DNA from: Marinomonas ostreistagni
GTDB taxonomy: Bacteria > Pseudomonadota > Gammaproteobacteria > Pseudomonadales > Marinomonadaceae
Reading direction: 5' to 3'
Length of the DNA stretch: 64,000 nt
Assembly (NCBI RefSeq): GCF_016461785.1
Contig: NZ_JAEMUH010000013.1
Location: 62,001 to 126,000 of the forward strand
The notes below the pieces were generated by a model, which did not search any database, had not been told where the DNA came from, and saw nothing but the letters and a program-made list of their open reading frames with translations. Positions 49,415 through 59,221 of the stretch are shown here, one piece after another (positions within the stretch are counted from its first letter, which is position 1; the number at the start of each line of letters is the position of its first letter). Position numbers and translations under genes: made by a program.

Positions 49415-50365
49415 ATGCTTCTCAAAGATAAAATTATCGCCGTTATTTATGGTGGCAGATCAGCGGAACGAGAAGTGTCCTTAGAGAGCGGTGAGCGTGT
49501 CACTCAGGCTTTGATTAATAAGGGCTATAAAGTAGAAGCCATTGATTTGTTTGGTCCTGGTGGACGGTTAAATCCTGTTAAGCAGCTAAGTGATGCGCAT
49601 TTTGATTTTGCTTTCATTGCATTGCATGGTGGCGAAGGTGAAGACGGGCGGGTGCAAGCGGTATTAGATATGCTGCAAAAACCTTATACAGGGAGTCGCC
49701 CTTTAGCTTCAGGTTTTGCAATGGATAAGGCTTTAACAAAAAAGTACTGGCAAGGTTTAGGGATTCCGACTCCCAATTATTTATGCTTCAGCGATAAACC
49801 TGATCTAGAAAAAATTCATCGTGAGATGAGTTTTCCCCTCATTATTAAACCCTCTAGAGAAGGCTCCACTATTGGTATTAGCAAAGTTCATACTCAGGCA
49901 GAGCTAACAAAAGCGCTTGAAGACGCTAAAAAATACGACTCAGATATATTGGTTGAAGAGTTTGTGTCTGGGCCTGAGTTTACAGTAACCATCATTGATG
50001 ATGTGGCGTATGCGCCAATCGGTCTTAAGCCGTCTTCGGAGCATGAACTGTATGATTATGAGGCAAAGTATATTGCTGAAGATACTCAATATTTGTTGCC
50101 ATGTGGTCTTTCTGATGATTTAGAGCTTGAGGTTCAGGCATTGGCTCTTGAAGCTTATCGATCTTTAAATTGCTCTGGATGGGGGCGTGTAGACATCATG
50201 CAGGGCTCTGATGGATGCTTTACTGTACTTGAAGTGAATACATCACCAGGGATGACTTCTCATAGTCTTGTTCCAATGGCAGCTAACTACGCGGGAATTG
50301 ATTACGATAGCTTAGTTGAAATGATTGCTGAACAAGCTTGGCATTCCTTTTTAGAGACTTGCTGA
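49415..50365 (+). CDS. ddl: D-alanine:D-alanine ligase
   Basis: ATP-grasp enzyme that joins two D-Ala for the MurF substrate; target of cycloserine. It has 316 aa. N-terminal motif VIYGGRSAEREVSLESG with the catalytic Glu and Ser; FIALHGGEGEDGRVQAVLDM; ATP-grasp loop IIKPSREGSTIGISKV; EEFVSGPEFTVTIID; metal residues in VLEVNTSPGMTSHSLVP. The Tyr of the active site is in LYDYEAKY, which fits D-Ala-D-Ala rather than D-Ala-D-Lac. In the dcw position it is usually called ddlB. 4 bases to ftsQ. Confidence 0.97.
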   Translation: MLLKDKIIAVIYGGRSAEREVSLESGERVTQALINKGYKVEAIDLFGPGGRLNPVKQLSDAHFDFAFIALHGGEGEDGRVQAVLDMLQKPYTGSRPLASGFAMDKALTKKYWQGLGIPTPNYLCFSDKPDLEKIHREMSFPLIIKPSREGSTIGISKVHTQAELTKALEDAKKYDSDILVEEFVSGPEFTVTIIDDVAYAPIGLKPSSEHELYDYEAKYIAEDTQYLLPCGLSDDLELEVQALALEAYRSLNCSGWGRVDIMQGSDGCFTVLEVNTSPGMTSHSLVPMAANYAGIDYDSLVEMIAEQAWHSFLETC

Positions 50366-50369
50366 GCAA

Positions 50370-51062
50370 ATGAGAAATGCAGCGCTGATAGGTGCAATTT
50401 TATTAATTATCTTTGCTCTTATGCAAGAAAACCCTGATCAAGTGGCCAGTAGTGCTCCAATGTTCGATATTCGTAAAGTCGAAGTGATAGGAGATTTACA
50501 TTTTGCTGACCGCGAAAATCTTCAGAAAAGTTATAATCGCCTTATTGGACTTGGCTTATTCTCTGAACCAATGTCAGCGTTAAAATATGCAGCTGAGCAA
50601 CCAGCGTGGATTGAGTCGGTAAAAATTAGACGGGTTTGGCCGCATACCTTAAGGATAGAGGTGACTGAGCATAGCCCTGTAGCCTTTTGGAATGATAGGA
50701 AAATTATTACCACTGAGGGGAAGGTTATTGCGCCCCAGAGTATAGTCGAATTGCCGCTAACACACTTATCAGGTCCAGCAGAAACTGAGGGTGCTGTACT
50801 GGATCAGTTTACGTTAATTAGCCAGATGCTCTCTACGACATCACTTAGGGTGGCTAAACTTGAGCTCGAAGACCGAGGTGCCTGGAATATTTGGTTTACA
50901 AACGGTATTGCAGTAAGGCTTGGTAGGGACGATGTTTTAGAGCGATTACAAAGGTTTGTAGCAGTGTATAAAAGTGATTTATCGGGTAGAATAGATCGGA
51001 TTTCATCGGTTGACGCGCGATACCCCCATGGGGTTGCTGTTAAATGGTTGGCAGAAGAGTAA
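50370..51062 (+). CDS. ftsQ: Cell division protein FtsQ
   Basis: Bitopic divisome protein that recruits FtsL and FtsB. It has 230 aa. A very short cytoplasmic tail leads to TM at about 2–18 (NAALIGAILLIIFALMQ). The POTRA domain begins FDIRKVEVIGDLHFADREN. The FtsQ beta domain has TLRIEVTEHSPVAFWNDRKIITTEGKVI and ends with DRISSVDARYPHGVAVKW. The N-terminal tail is shorter than in E. coli (276 aa). Its last 19 bases overlap a small out-of-frame ORF that ends on the ftsA start. The family call is confident from conserved motifs and position. Confidence 0.95.
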   Translation: MRNAALIGAILLIIFALMQENPDQVASSAPMFDIRKVEVIGDLHFADRENLQKSYNRLIGLGLFSEPMSALKYAAEQPAWIESVKIRRVWPHTLRIEVTEHSPVAFWNDRKIITTEGKVIAPQSIVELPLTHLSGPAETEGAVLDQFTLISQMLSTTSLRVAKLELEDRGAWNIWFTNGIAVRLGRDDVLERLQRFVAVYKSDLSGRIDRISSVDARYPHGVAVKWLAEE

Positions 51063-51130
51063 AAGTTGGTCTAATTGTTGCTTTTTTGAGCATTGGTTGG
51101 TTGATTAAAGGGTTTCTAGGATATTTATGA
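51044..51130 (+). CDS. Candidate 28-aa membrane peptide between ftsQ and ftsA
   Basis: A short ORF begins with ATG at 51044 inside the end of ftsQ in another frame. Its TGA stop (51128–51130) overlaps the ftsA ATG (51127) as ATGA, the joint used throughout this cluster. It encodes 28 residues: a basic start MVGRRVKVG followed by a hydrophobic stretch LIVAFLSIGWLIKGFLGYL, i.e. a positive-inside single TM peptide. TAA precedes the ATG in frame, so it cannot be longer. A GGGG at 51030–51033 is the only Shine-Dalgarno candidate. It could be translated to couple ftsQ and ftsA, or be chance. I know of no named family. Confidence 0.35.
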   Translation: MVGRRVKVGLIVAFLSIGWLIKGFLGYL

Positions 51131-52401
51131 TTGTTGGATTAGACGTTGGCACTTCTAAAATCACCTGTGTGGTAGGAGAAAAAAGTGTCGATGGTGTAAT
51201 GGAAGTAGTAGGTGTTGGGACGCATGCGGCTAAAGGCATGAAGCGTGGTGTCGTAATCAATATCGAATCTACCGTGCAATCAATCCAAAGAGCAGTGGAA
51301 GAAGCTGAGTTAATGGCTGGCTGTAACATACACTCTGTTTTTGTGAGTGTTGCAGGGAGTCATATTAGAAGCCAAAATTCGCATGGTATTGTCGCTGTCA
51401 AAGACGGTGAGGTGCATGTTGAAGATATTGAGCGAGTAATTGATGCTGCTCAGGCTGTCCCCATATCATCTGACCAGCGTTTGCTTCACGTTTTGCCTCA
51501 GGAGTTTAATATTGATTCGCAGGAAGGCATACGTGATCCACTTGGTATGTCTGGTGTGAGGTTAGAGGCGAATGTTCATCTTGTTTCAGGTGCCTCGAAT
51601 GCAGTGATGAATGTAGAAAAATGCATTCGTCGCTGTGGTCTAGAAGTTGATGGGGTCATTTTATCTCAATTGGCTTCCAGTGAGGTATGTCTCAGTGAAG
51701 ATGAAAAAGATCTAGGAGTTTGCTTAGTTGATATTGGCGCCGGTACAGCTGATTTAGCTGTATGGCTTGATGGTGCAATGCATCACACGGCAGTTGTAGC
51801 GATTGCTGGTGATCAAGTTACTAACGATATATCAATGGCTTTGCGAACGCCGACCTTACATGCCGAAGATATTAAAATTAAGTACGCATGCGCTATGTCA
51901 AGCCTCGCTTCTGCTGAACAGAGAATTGAGGTGCCTAGCGTAGGTGATCGTAAGCCACGAGCAATTTCTCGACACGCTCTTGCTGAAGTGGTTGAAGCAA
52001 GATATGAAGAAATCTACAAAATGGTACTGGATGAGTTAAGTCGCAGTGGTTATGCCGAGCGAATTCCTGCCGGTATCGTTTTAACGGGGGGGACCTCGTT
52101 AATGGAAGGTGCAGAAGCCCTTGCTGAGCGTATTTTTGATATGCCAGTAAGAATTGCAGCACCGAGTTCGAAGAGCGGACTCAATGAAATGATTGATGAT
52201 CCGAGTTACTCTACCGCCATTGGCCTGTTGGAGTATGCCGGAAAAGGGGCTCCAGTACCTGATAGCGGGGAAACTCGAATCAGTACTCGAGAGCCTAAGA
52301 AAAAGTTTCTGCCCGAAGTGGCGAGCGGTGAAGCCAAGCCTGCTTTCAGTCCAGCGAAGGCGTGGCACAAGGTAAAAGACTGGTTTCAAAGTTATATTTA
52401 G
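51127..52401 (+). CDS. ftsA: Cell division protein FtsA
   Basis: Actin-like protein that tethers FtsZ to the membrane and starts divisome assembly. It has 424 aa. Phosphate loop IVGLDVGTSKITCVVGE begins at residue 2. The 1C domain and second phosphate site CLVDIGAGTADLAVWLDGA (about 200) follow; adenosine site IVLTGGTSLMEGA (about 315). The C-terminal amphipathic membrane-targeting helix is KAWHKVKDWFQSYI. The N-terminus is about ten residues shorter than in E. coli; an in-frame TAA at 51106 rules out an upstream start. AGGA at 51118–51121 serves as ribosome site. ftsZ follows after 37 bases. Confidence 0.97.
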   Translation: MIVGLDVGTSKITCVVGEKSVDGVMEVVGVGTHAAKGMKRGVVINIESTVQSIQRAVEEAELMAGCNIHSVFVSVAGSHIRSQNSHGIVAVKDGEVHVEDIERVIDAAQAVPISSDQRLLHVLPQEFNIDSQEGIRDPLGMSGVRLEANVHLVSGASNAVMNVEKCIRRCGLEVDGVILSQLASSEVCLSEDEKDLGVCLVDIGAGTADLAVWLDGAMHHTAVVAIAGDQVTNDISMALRTPTLHAEDIKIKYACAMSSLASAEQRIEVPSVGDRKPRAISRHALAEVVEARYEEIYKMVLDELSRSGYAERIPAGIVLTGGTSLMEGAEALAERIFDMPVRIAAPSSKSGLNEMIDDPSYSTAIGLLEYAGKGAPVPDSGETRISTREPKKKFLPEVASGEAKPAFSPAKAWHKVKDWFQSYI

Positions 52402-52438
52402 TCAGGAATGACAGCAGAATTATAGGAGCTTAACGCCC

Positions 52439-53704
52439 ATGTCTATGAACGTATTTGATTTAGCTGAAGAAAATTTATCCGACAATGCTGTCATTAAGGT
52501 TGTTGGTGTCGGTGGTGGCGGTGGTAACGCCGTTAAACACATGCTTGAGAGTAATTTGGATGGTGTTGAGTTTATTTGTGCCAACACTGATTCTAAGGCT
52601 CTCATTGGCTTAGACTCAGGGATTACCTTGCAACTTGGTACAACAGTTACTAAGGGCTTAGGCGCAGGAGCGAATCCAAATATTGGTCGTGATTCAGCGC
52701 TTGAGGACCAAGAGAAAATCACTGAGCTACTTACCGGTGCAGATATGGTGTTTATCACTGCTGGTATGGGTGGTGGTACGGGCACAGGCGCTGCGCCTGT
52801 AATTGCTAAGGTAGCCCGTGAGCTTGGTATTCTTACGGTTGCAGTCGTTACCAAGCCATTTCCATTCGAGGGTCGTCGTCGAGCAAAAGTCGCCGATGAG
52901 GGTATTAAAGAGTTGCGTGACAATGTTGACTCTTTGATTACTGTGCCAAATGAGCGTTTGCTACCAGTTTTAGGTAAAAACATTTCGTTGTTGAAAGCAT
53001 TTGGTGAGGCTAATAACGTTTTGTTAAATGCTGTGCAGGGTATTACCGATTTGATCATGCGCCCAGGTCTGATTAACGTCGACTTTGCTGATGTGCAGAC
53101 AGTTATGAAAGAAATGGGGATGGCGATGATGGGCTCTGGCTCAGCGACGGGCGAAGATCGCGCTCGTGTGGCGGCGGAAGCGGCCATTCATAACCCATTG
53201 CTAGAAGATATCAATCTGAAAGGCGCGCGAGGTGTGTTAGTAAACATTACTGCGAACGATGAGGTCGGCCTTTCTGAGTTCACAGAAGTTGGTAATATCA
53301 TTGAAGAATATGCTTCTGAAGACGCAACGGTTGTAATTGGCTGTGCGATTGATCCGAGTGTTGGGGAAGAAATGCGTGTCACTGTTGTTGCAACAGGTCT
53401 AGAAGGTAAAGGCTCCGCTGCGCAAATGCAAACGGCTGTGGGCTCTACATTGTCTTCAAGCTCCTCTGCTACTGTTGCTCCTCAGCCAGCTGCGCCAGTT
53501 GCAAAACCTGTTGAGTCTGAGTCAGTATCTGTAAATGTCGTGGCGCAGCCTACTGAGCCGGTTAAACCGCAGGTAACTGAAACTGTCTCTTCAGCGAAGC
53601 CTGAAACAAAAAATTCTGACACCAGCTCAACATCAAATCAGTCAGCTGAGGATAAGTTATCTTATCTTGATATTCCGGCGTTTTTGCGTCGACAAGCTGA
53701 CTGA
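52439..53704 (+). CDS. ftsZ: Cell division GTPase FtsZ
   Basis: Tubulin homologue that polymerises into the Z ring. It has 421 aa. The GTP-binding glycine loop is [15 protein letters not shown] (about 105). The N-terminal nucleotide site is [16 protein letters not shown]. The T7 synergy loop is [12 protein letters not shown] disordered linker rich in Pro, Val, Ser and Thr spans about residues 320–400. The C-terminal peptide [15 protein letters not shown] binds FtsA and ZipA. AGGAG lies upstream but about 12 bases from the ATG. Weak dyad 53706–53736 follows; lpxC has its own promoter. Confidence 0.99.
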   Translation: MSMNVFDLAEENLSDNAVIKVVGVGGGGGNAVKHMLESNLDGVEFICANTDSKALIGLDSGITLQLGTTVTKGLGAGANPNIGRDSALEDQEKITELLTGADMVFITAGMGGGTGTGAAPVIAKVARELGILTVAVVTKPFPFEGRRRAKVADEGIKELRDNVDSLITVPNERLLPVLGKNISLLKAFGEANNVLLNAVQGITDLIMRPGLINVDFADVQTVMKEMGMAMMGSGSATGEDRARVAAEAAIHNPLLEDINLKGARGVLVNITANDEVGLSEFTEVGNIIEEYASEDATVVIGCAIDPSVGEEMRVTVVATGLEGKGSAAQMQTAVGSTLSSSSSATVAPQPAAPVAKPVESESVSVNVVAQPTEPVKPQVTETVSSAKPETKNSDTSSTSNQSAEDKLSYLDIPAFLRRQAD

Positions 53705-53705
53705 T

Positions 53706-53736
53706 AGATGTATTGCGCAAAAAATGCGCAGCATCT
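53706..53736 (+). terminator. Weak hairpin after ftsZ
   Basis: GATG…TTGCGC and GCGCA…CATC flank an A-rich loop, forming an imperfect hairpin just after the ftsZ stop, but only a mixed TGGTTTGTT tail follows. It could be a partial terminator of the dcw transcript. Confidence 0.35.
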
Positions 53737-53746
53737 GGTTTGTTAA

Positions 53747-53775
53747 TTGTATAAAACGACACTTGTTGGTATGAT
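53747..53775 (+). promoter_or_regulatory. lpxC promoter with extended -10
   Basis: -35 TTGTAT (53747–53752), 17-bp spacer, -10 TATGAT (53770–53775), preceded by TG at the extended -10 position. Predicted start near 53782, leaving a leader of about 33 bases before lpxC. Confidence 0.7.
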
Positions 53776-53814
53776 TCCGGCAAATTTTAACTGTCATCAT
53801 ATTGTAGGAATATA

Positions 53815-54729
53815 ATGGTACGTCAGCGCACGCTTAAAAACATTATTCGCGCTACCGGAGTGGGTTTGCACTCTGGCGAAAAAGTATATCTAACGCTCAA
53901 ACCTGCACCTGTGAACACGGGGATTGTGTTTGTACGTACAGATTTGGAGCCGCCTGTTGAAATATTGGGCTCTGCTCAATCGGTTGGCACAACAAATTTC
54001 GCCACTGCCCTACGTGATGGTGAAGTGACAGTAAGTACAGTTGAACATCTATTGTCTGCTATGGCTGGCCTTGGTGTTGATAATTGCTACGTAGAGTTAA
54101 GTTCGAGCGAAGTTCCGCTGATGGATGGAAGTGCAAGCCCATTTGTATTTTTATTGCAATCTGCTGGAATCGAAGAGCAGGAAGCGGCTAAAAAGTTTAT
54201 TCGTATTAAAAAACCGATACGTGTCGATGATGGCGATAAGTATGCTTCTCTTGAGCCTTTTAATGGCTTTCGTCTGTCATTTACGATCGACTTTCAGCAC
54301 CCTGCAATTGATGAGGAAGTGCAATTCACTTCAGTTGATTTCTCAACAACAACATTTGTGAAAGAGATTTCACGCGCCCGAACATTCGGTTTTATGAAGG
54401 ATATTGAATACTTCAAAAACAACAACTTGGCTCGTGGTGCGAACATGGAAAACGCCGTTGTTCTAGATGATTACAGAGTGCTAAACGATGAAGGTCTTCG
54501 CTACCGCGATGAATTAGTTCGTCATAAGGTTCTTGACGCAATTGGTGATTTGTACCTTCTAGGGCATAGTGTCATTGGTGAATATAAGGCCTTTAAATCG
54601 GGTCATGGCTTGAATAACAAGCTTCTTCTTGAGCTTCTTCAAAATGAAGAGGCTTGGGAGTATGTTACATTCGAAGAAGATGAGTCGCTCAACCCGATTT
54701 CGTTTACGGAATCGGCCGTAACTGCCTAG
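53815..54729 (+). CDS. lpxC: UDP-3-O-acyl-GlcNAc deacetylase LpxC
   Basis: Zinc deacetylase, the committed step of lipid A synthesis. It has 304 aa, the family length. Start [22 protein letters not shown]; zinc His in [21 protein letters not shown] (about 78); the general-base Glu is in the same motif; second metal region [21 protein letters not shown] (about 237–257), then [11 protein letters not shown] with a catalytic His. It is separated from ftsZ by 110 bases holding its own promoter, and ends in a perfect terminator. LpxC level is usually set by FtsH proteolysis; the C-terminus VTA is consistent but not proof. Confidence 0.98.
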   Translation: MVRQRTLKNIIRATGVGLHSGEKVYLTLKPAPVNTGIVFVRTDLEPPVEILGSAQSVGTTNFATALRDGEVTVSTVEHLLSAMAGLGVDNCYVELSSSEVPLMDGSASPFVFLLQSAGIEEQEAAKKFIRIKKPIRVDDGDKYASLEPFNGFRLSFTIDFQHPAIDEEVQFTSVDFSTTTFVKEISRARTFGFMKDIEYFKNNNLARGANMENAVVLDDYRVLNDEGLRYRDELVRHKVLDAIGDLYLLGHSVIGEYKAFKSGHGLNNKLLLELLQNEEAWEYVTFEEDESLNPISFTESAVTA

Positions 54730-54744
54730 TTATTGAGCAATAAC

Positions 54745-54775
54745 AAAAAAAGCCAGACATATGTCTGGCTTTTTT
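54745..54775. terminator. Rho-independent terminator after lpxC
   Basis: Perfect 10-bp palindromic stem AGCCAGACAT / ATGTCTGGCT (54751–54770), flanked by A7 and T6. It isolates lpxC from secA. Confidence 0.9.
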
Positions 54776-54859
54776 CGTTATATGGGCTTGATAATTCATG
54801 TTTTGTAGCTATCTACCATGTTAGACTCTAAAACATATAAATTTTAAGTTGTGTATAAA

Positions 54860-57547
54860 ATGTTCGGAACAGTCATTAAGAAAATTGTCGGTACAAAGAA
54901 TGACCGAGAAGTAAAGCGCTATAAAAAAGTCGTCTCTCAAATCAACAAGTTAGAAGATTCTTATAAGCAATTGACTGACGATGATTTGATGGCAAAATCT
55001 GCCGAGTTTCGGGAGCGTCTGGCTAAGGGTGAGTCACTTGACTCTCTTTTGCCAGAAGCTTTTGCAACCGTTCGTGAGGCAAGTAGCCGAGTCATGGGGA
55101 TGCGTCACTTCGACGTGCAAATGATTGGTGGTATGGTGCTTCATGAAGGTCGTATTGCTGAGATGCGCACAGGTGAAGGTAAAACACTTGTTGCGACGTT
55201 GGCTGTATACCTAAATGCTCTGACGGGTAAAGGTGTGCACGTTGTAACGGTAAACGATTATCTCGCTCGTCGTGATGCAAACTGGATGCGTCCTTTGTAC
55301 GAATTTCTCGATATGAGTGTGGGTGTTGTTCATGCTGGTCAAGACCGTGAAGAAAAGCGTGCGGCTTATCAATCAGACATTACCTATGGTACGAACAACG
55401 AGTTCGGTTTTGATTATCTTCGTGACAATATGGTTTTCCGTATGGAGGATCGTATGCAGCGTGAATTGGCATTCGCTGTTGTCGATGAGGTTGACTCGAT
55501 TCTAATTGATGAGGCTCGAACGCCGCTTATTATTTCTGGTGCTGTTGAAGACAGTTCAGAGCAATACCGAAAAATTAATACCCTAGCCCCATTGCTTGTA
55601 AAACAAGAGGAAGAGGGAGAGGAAGTTGGTCATTATACATTTGATGAGTCCCAGCGAAATGTTGAGCTGACCGAAAATGGCCACCAGTTTGTTGAAGCAT
55701 GGCTTGTTGAGCAAGGCATGCTAGAAGAAGGCGATAGCCTTTATGCGGCAAGCAATTTACAGCTATTGCATCACGTATACGCTTGTTTGCGAGCTCATGT
55801 TGTCTTTAAGAAAAACATCGATTATGTCGTTCAAGGTGGTCAAGTAGTTATTGTTGATGAACACACTGGTCGAACAATGGCTGGTCGACGTTGGTCTGAA
55901 GGTATTCACCAGGCTGTTGAAGCTAAAGAAGGTGTTGATATTCAGGCGGAAAGTCAAACTCTTGCATCGACAACCTTTCAAAATTACTTCCGTTTGTATG
56001 AAAAACTGTCTGGCATGACGGGGACGGCAGATACCGAGGCATTTGAGTTTCAGCAAATTTATGCTTTGTCGGTTATCGTTATTCCAACCAATAACCCAGT
56101 TCAGCGTAAAGATTTTAACGATTTAATCTTTATGACAACGGAAGAAAAGTTCGAAGCGATTGTTAAGGACATTGAAGAAAATGTCCAAAATGGTCGTCCA
56201 GTACTGGTCGGTACCGCTTCGATTGAGTACTCGGAGTTGTTATCTGGCTTCTTAGAGAAAAAAGGCGTTAAGCATAACGTATTGAACGCAAAGCAGCATG
56301 ATCGTGAAGCGGATATCGTGGCTGAAGCTGGTCGTCCAGGTGCGGTGACTATTGCTACTAACATGGCTGGCCGTGGTACGGACATTGTGTTGGGCGGAAA
56401 CTTGCAAGTTGAGTTAGCTCAACTTGGTGATGAGGCGACTGAAGATCAAAAAGAGGCCCTCAAAGCAGATTGGCAAACTCGTCATGAGGCAGTTTTGGCT
56501 GCAGGTGGTCTGCACATTATTGGTACTGAGCGTCACGAGTCACGTCGTATTGATAATCAGCTTCGTGGACGAGCTGGTCGTCAAGGTGACGTCGGTTCCT
56601 CTCGCTTCTACTTATCTCTTGAAGATAATCTAATGCGCATTTTTATGTCTGACCGTATCAAGAAAATGATGCAGGCTTTAGGTATGGAAAAAGGTGAAGC
56701 AATCGAACATAAAATGGTATCGAATGCTATTGAGAAGGCTCAGCGCAAGGTAGAAGGTCGTAACTTTGACATTCGTAAGCAATTGCTTGAATACGACGAT
56801 GTCGCTAATGATCAGCGTCAAGTGATCTATCGACAGCGCTACGACATGATGTCTTCGGATGATTTATCTGAAGCGATTCAATCTATGCGCGAAGAAGTTG
56901 TTTCTGGCTTAATCGATGAGTACATCCCGCCGCAAAGTATTTTTGATCAGTGGGATCTTGAAGGGCTAGAAGAGCGTATTCGCAATGAATTCGGTTTGGA
57001 GCTAGCGATTCAGCAATGGGTAGCAGAAGACAAGAAGCTTTATGAAGAGCCTTTGCGTGAAAAGATTCTGCAGGCTTTTGTGGATGATTATGCAGCTAAA
57101 GAGGCGGTTGCTGGAGCAGAAGGTCTTCGTAATTTTGAGAAGCAGGTTCTACTGCAGGTTCTCGACACGCTTTGGAAAGAGCACCTTCAAACAATGGACA
57201 TGCTGCGACAAGGTATTCACCTTCGTGGGTATGCTCAGAAAAACCCTAAGCAAGAATACAAGCGCGAAGCGTTTGAGTTGTTCCAAGGGTTGCTTGAGCA
57301 AATTAAGTTTGAAGTGATTCAAGTTGTTACTCGTGTAAAAGTTCAGTCTGCTGAAGAAGCTGAAAAGATTGAAGCGGCTCGTCGTGAGCAGGCTGCTAAA
57401 ACAACAGTAACCACTAATGTGTCTGATTCTACCGACGGTCAATCGTCTGCAAGTCAAGCGGGTGATGTGCCTAGAGTAGGTCGTAATGAGCCTTGTCCAT
57501 GTGGATCAGGTAAGAAATACAAGCAATGTCACGGTAGTTTAGTTTAG
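54860..57547 (+). CDS. secA: Preprotein translocase ATPase SecA
   Basis: Motor of Sec-dependent export. It has 895 aa from ATG 54860; an in-frame GTG at 54851 adds three residues; neither has a good Shine-Dalgarno. NBD1 has [20 protein letters not shown] (Walker A) and [20 protein letters not shown] (DEAD-like). The PPXD domain follows. NBD2 has [14 protein letters not shown] and [20 protein letters not shown]. The C-terminal zinc finger [16 protein letters not shown], the SecB-binding site, is complete. A weak promoter (TTGATA 54788, 16 bp, TATCTA 54810) is possible. No secM is present upstream, only the lpxC terminator, so the enterobacterial SecM arrest control is missing. Confidence 0.98.
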   Translation: MFGTVIKKIVGTKNDREVKRYKKVVSQINKLEDSYKQLTDDDLMAKSAEFRERLAKGESLDSLLPEAFATVREASSRVMGMRHFDVQMIGGMVLHEGRIAEMRTGEGKTLVATLAVYLNALTGKGVHVVTVNDYLARRDANWMRPLYEFLDMSVGVVHAGQDREEKRAAYQSDITYGTNNEFGFDYLRDNMVFRMEDRMQRELAFAVVDEVDSILIDEARTPLIISGAVEDSSEQYRKINTLAPLLVKQEEEGEEVGHYTFDESQRNVELTENGHQFVEAWLVEQGMLEEGDSLYAASNLQLLHHVYACLRAHVVFKKNIDYVVQGGQVVIVDEHTGRTMAGRRWSEGIHQAVEAKEGVDIQAESQTLASTTFQNYFRLYEKLSGMTGTADTEAFEFQQIYALSVIVIPTNNPVQRKDFNDLIFMTTEEKFEAIVKDIEENVQNGRPVLVGTASIEYSELLSGFLEKKGVKHNVLNAKQHDREADIVAEAGRPGAVTIATNMAGRGTDIVLGGNLQVELAQLGDEATEDQKEALKADWQTRHEAVLAAGGLHIIGTERHESRRIDNQLRGRAGRQGDVGSSRFYLSLEDNLMRIFMSDRIKKMMQALGMEKGEAIEHKMVSNAIEKAQRKVEGRNFDIRKQLLEYDDVANDQRQVIYRQRYDMMSSDDLSEAIQSMREEVVSGLIDEYIPPQSIFDQWDLEGLEERIRNEFGLELAIQQWVAEDKKLYEEPLREKILQAFVDDYAAKEAVAGAEGLRNFEKQVLLQVLDTLWKEHLQTMDMLRQGIHLRGYAQKNPKQEYKREAFELFQGLLEQIKFEVIQVVTRVKVQSAEEAEKIEAARREQAAKTTVTTNVSDSTDGQSSASQAGDVPRVGRNEPCPCGSGKKYKQCHGSLV

Positions 57548-57574
57548 TCATTTAGTTTAGAGCGAGAGGCCAAT

Positions 57575-58795
57575 ATGGCAGTTGGATTAGGTTCTTTTCC
57601 TGTGATCCCTTCGATTGAAGGTGTTCGTTTTGCAGCGATGGAAGCAGGTATAAAAAAAGCAAACAAAAAAGATGTTGTAGTCTTTGAGTTGGCCGAAGGC
57701 TCCGCGGTAGCGGGTGTTTTCACGCAGAATCAATTCTGTGCAGCTCCAGTTCGAGTTTGTCGCGAGCATCTCGCCAAGGCTAAGCCTCGCTATCTTGTGA
57801 TTAATACTGGTAATGCAAATGCTGGTACGGGTAAATCAGGTATGCAAAATGCTTTGCATACCTGTGAGACGCTAGCGAATCTAACGGGAGTGGCTCTTGA
57901 GCAAGTGTTGCCTTTCTCAACGGGAGTGATTGGTGAGCCATTGCCGGTCTCTAAAATTACCAGTGTTTTACCAAATGCTCTGACTTCTCTTACTTCAGAA
58001 GGTTGGGAGAATGTAGGGCGCGGTATTATGACAACTGATACCTTGCCCAAAGGTGCTTTCCGTCAAATTGAGCTAGCGGGTGAAACTATCACCATTGGTG
58101 GTATTTCAAAAGGGGCTGGCATGATTCGCCCAAATATGGCGACTATGCTGGGCTTTGTTTTCACGGATGCTGCAGTAGACCCATTGGCATTGCAGGCATT
58201 ATTGGCTCAAACCACTAATCAGAGCTTTAATAGAATTACCATCGATAGTGATACGTCTACAAATGACTCTTGTATTGCTGTTGCAACAGGAAAGGCTGCT
58301 AATCCTGAAATCACAGATTTTGTACATGGCGACGGAGCTAAGTTTGCTCAGGCTTTTCTTGAGGTGATGCAAGAGCTTGCTCATGCCATTGTTCGTGATG
58401 GAGAAGGGGCGACAAAGTTTGTCACAGTAGAAGTGAAAGGCGCAAAAGTTCAATCTGATGCCACGAAGACAGCATTTGAAATTGCGCATTCCCCACTCGT
58501 TAAAACAGCCTTATTTGCATCAGATCCAAACTGGGGTCGTATCTTGGCGGTTGTAGGTCGTGCGGGGGTGGAAAACCTAAATGTTGATACAGTATCTCTG
58601 TCAATTAATGGTTGTGAGATTGCTCGTGAGGGCGGTCGCTCTCCTGAATACAATGAAGAGGCAGGTCAGTTAGCAATGAATCCAGAAGAGATTCATATAG
58701 TCGTGGACCTTGGTGCAGGTGAGGCGTCAGACACGGTTTGGACGACTGATTTCTCACACGAATACGTAACGATTAATGCAGAGTACCGCACTTAA
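57575..58795 (+). CDS. argJ: Bifunctional ornithine acetyltransferase / N-acetylglutamate synthase ArgJ
   Basis: Recycles the acetyl group of acetylornithine to glutamate in arginine synthesis. It has 406 aa, made as one chain that cuts itself before a Thr to give alpha and beta subunits; the site is in KGAGMIRPNMATMLGFVFTD. Other family motifs: VINTGNANAGTGKSGMQNA, LPFSTGVIGEPLPV and SDPNWGRILAVVGRAG. The family includes mono- and bifunctional forms; bifunctionality is assumed from proteobacterial type. Starts 27 bases after secA. Its TAA shares a base with the mutT ATG, so the two are coupled. Confidence 0.97.
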   Translation: MAVGLGSFPVIPSIEGVRFAAMEAGIKKANKKDVVVFELAEGSAVAGVFTQNQFCAAPVRVCREHLAKAKPRYLVINTGNANAGTGKSGMQNALHTCETLANLTGVALEQVLPFSTGVIGEPLPVSKITSVLPNALTSLTSEGWENVGRGIMTTDTLPKGAFRQIELAGETITIGGISKGAGMIRPNMATMLGFVFTDAAVDPLALQALLAQTTNQSFNRITIDSDTSTNDSCIAVATGKAANPEITDFVHGDGAKFAQAFLEVMQELAHAIVRDGEGATKFVTVEVKGAKVQSDATKTAFEIAHSPLVKTALFASDPNWGRILAVVGRAGVENLNVDTVSLSINGCEIAREGGRSPEYNEEAGQLAMNPEEIHIVVDLGAGEASDTVWTTDFSHEYVTINAEYRT

Positions 58796-59175
58796 TGGTG
58801 ATACGAGTGGCAGCGGGCATTATCATGCGTGATGACCAAGTGTTTATTGCGCTACGCTCGCAAGATAAGCACCAAGGGGGCTGCTGGGAGTTTCCAGGTG
58901 GTAAAGTTGAAATGGGTGAAGAACCTGATACTGCTTTGGCTCGTGAATTGGCAGAGGAGTGTGGTATTGCTGTTCAGGAGTCAGCGCCTTTTAAACTGAT
59001 TCGACATGATTACTCGGACAAGTCGGTAGAGTTGCACTTTTTTTTGGTGACAGGCTTTAGTGGTGAGCCACACGGTAAAGAGGGTCAAGAAGTTGCGTGG
59101 GTTCCACGTCAAGAGCTTGGGCGATATACTTTTCCTGAGGCTAATGTTCCGATTGTTCAGGCGATGCTGGCATAG
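58795..59175 (+). CDS. mutT: MutT-type Nudix pyrophosphatase
   Basis: Hydrolyses 8-oxo-dGTP to prevent A:T to C:G mutations. It has 126 aa. The complete Nudix box GGKVEMGEEPDTALARELAEECGI (residues 35–58) fits GX5EX7REUXEEXGU; position in tables: 'G…E…REL.EE.G'. The N-terminal strand VIRVAAGIIMRDDQVFIALR and the PGGKVE loop fit MutT rather than other Nudix classes. It lies after argJ, as in several Pseudomonas relatives (the secA–argJ–mutT order). Terminator follows. The substrate is inferred. Confidence 0.92.
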   Translation: MVIRVAAGIIMRDDQVFIALRSQDKHQGGCWEFPGGKVEMGEEPDTALARELAEECGIAVQESAPFKLIRHDYSDKSVELHFFLVTGFSGEPHGKEGQEVAWVPRQELGRYTFPEANVPIVQAMLA

Positions 59176-59191
59176 CAATGTTTAGTAAATC

Positions 59192-59217
59192 AAAACGGCC
59201 TTTACGGCCGTTTTTTA
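59192..59217. terminator. Bidirectional terminator, mutT / response regulator
   Basis: Perfect 9-bp stem AAAACGGCC / GGCCGTTTT (59192–59200 with 59206–59214), loop TTTAC, then T's. It lies between convergent genes, the minus-strand stop being 5 bases away. Confidence 0.85.
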
Positions 59218-59221
59218 TTGT

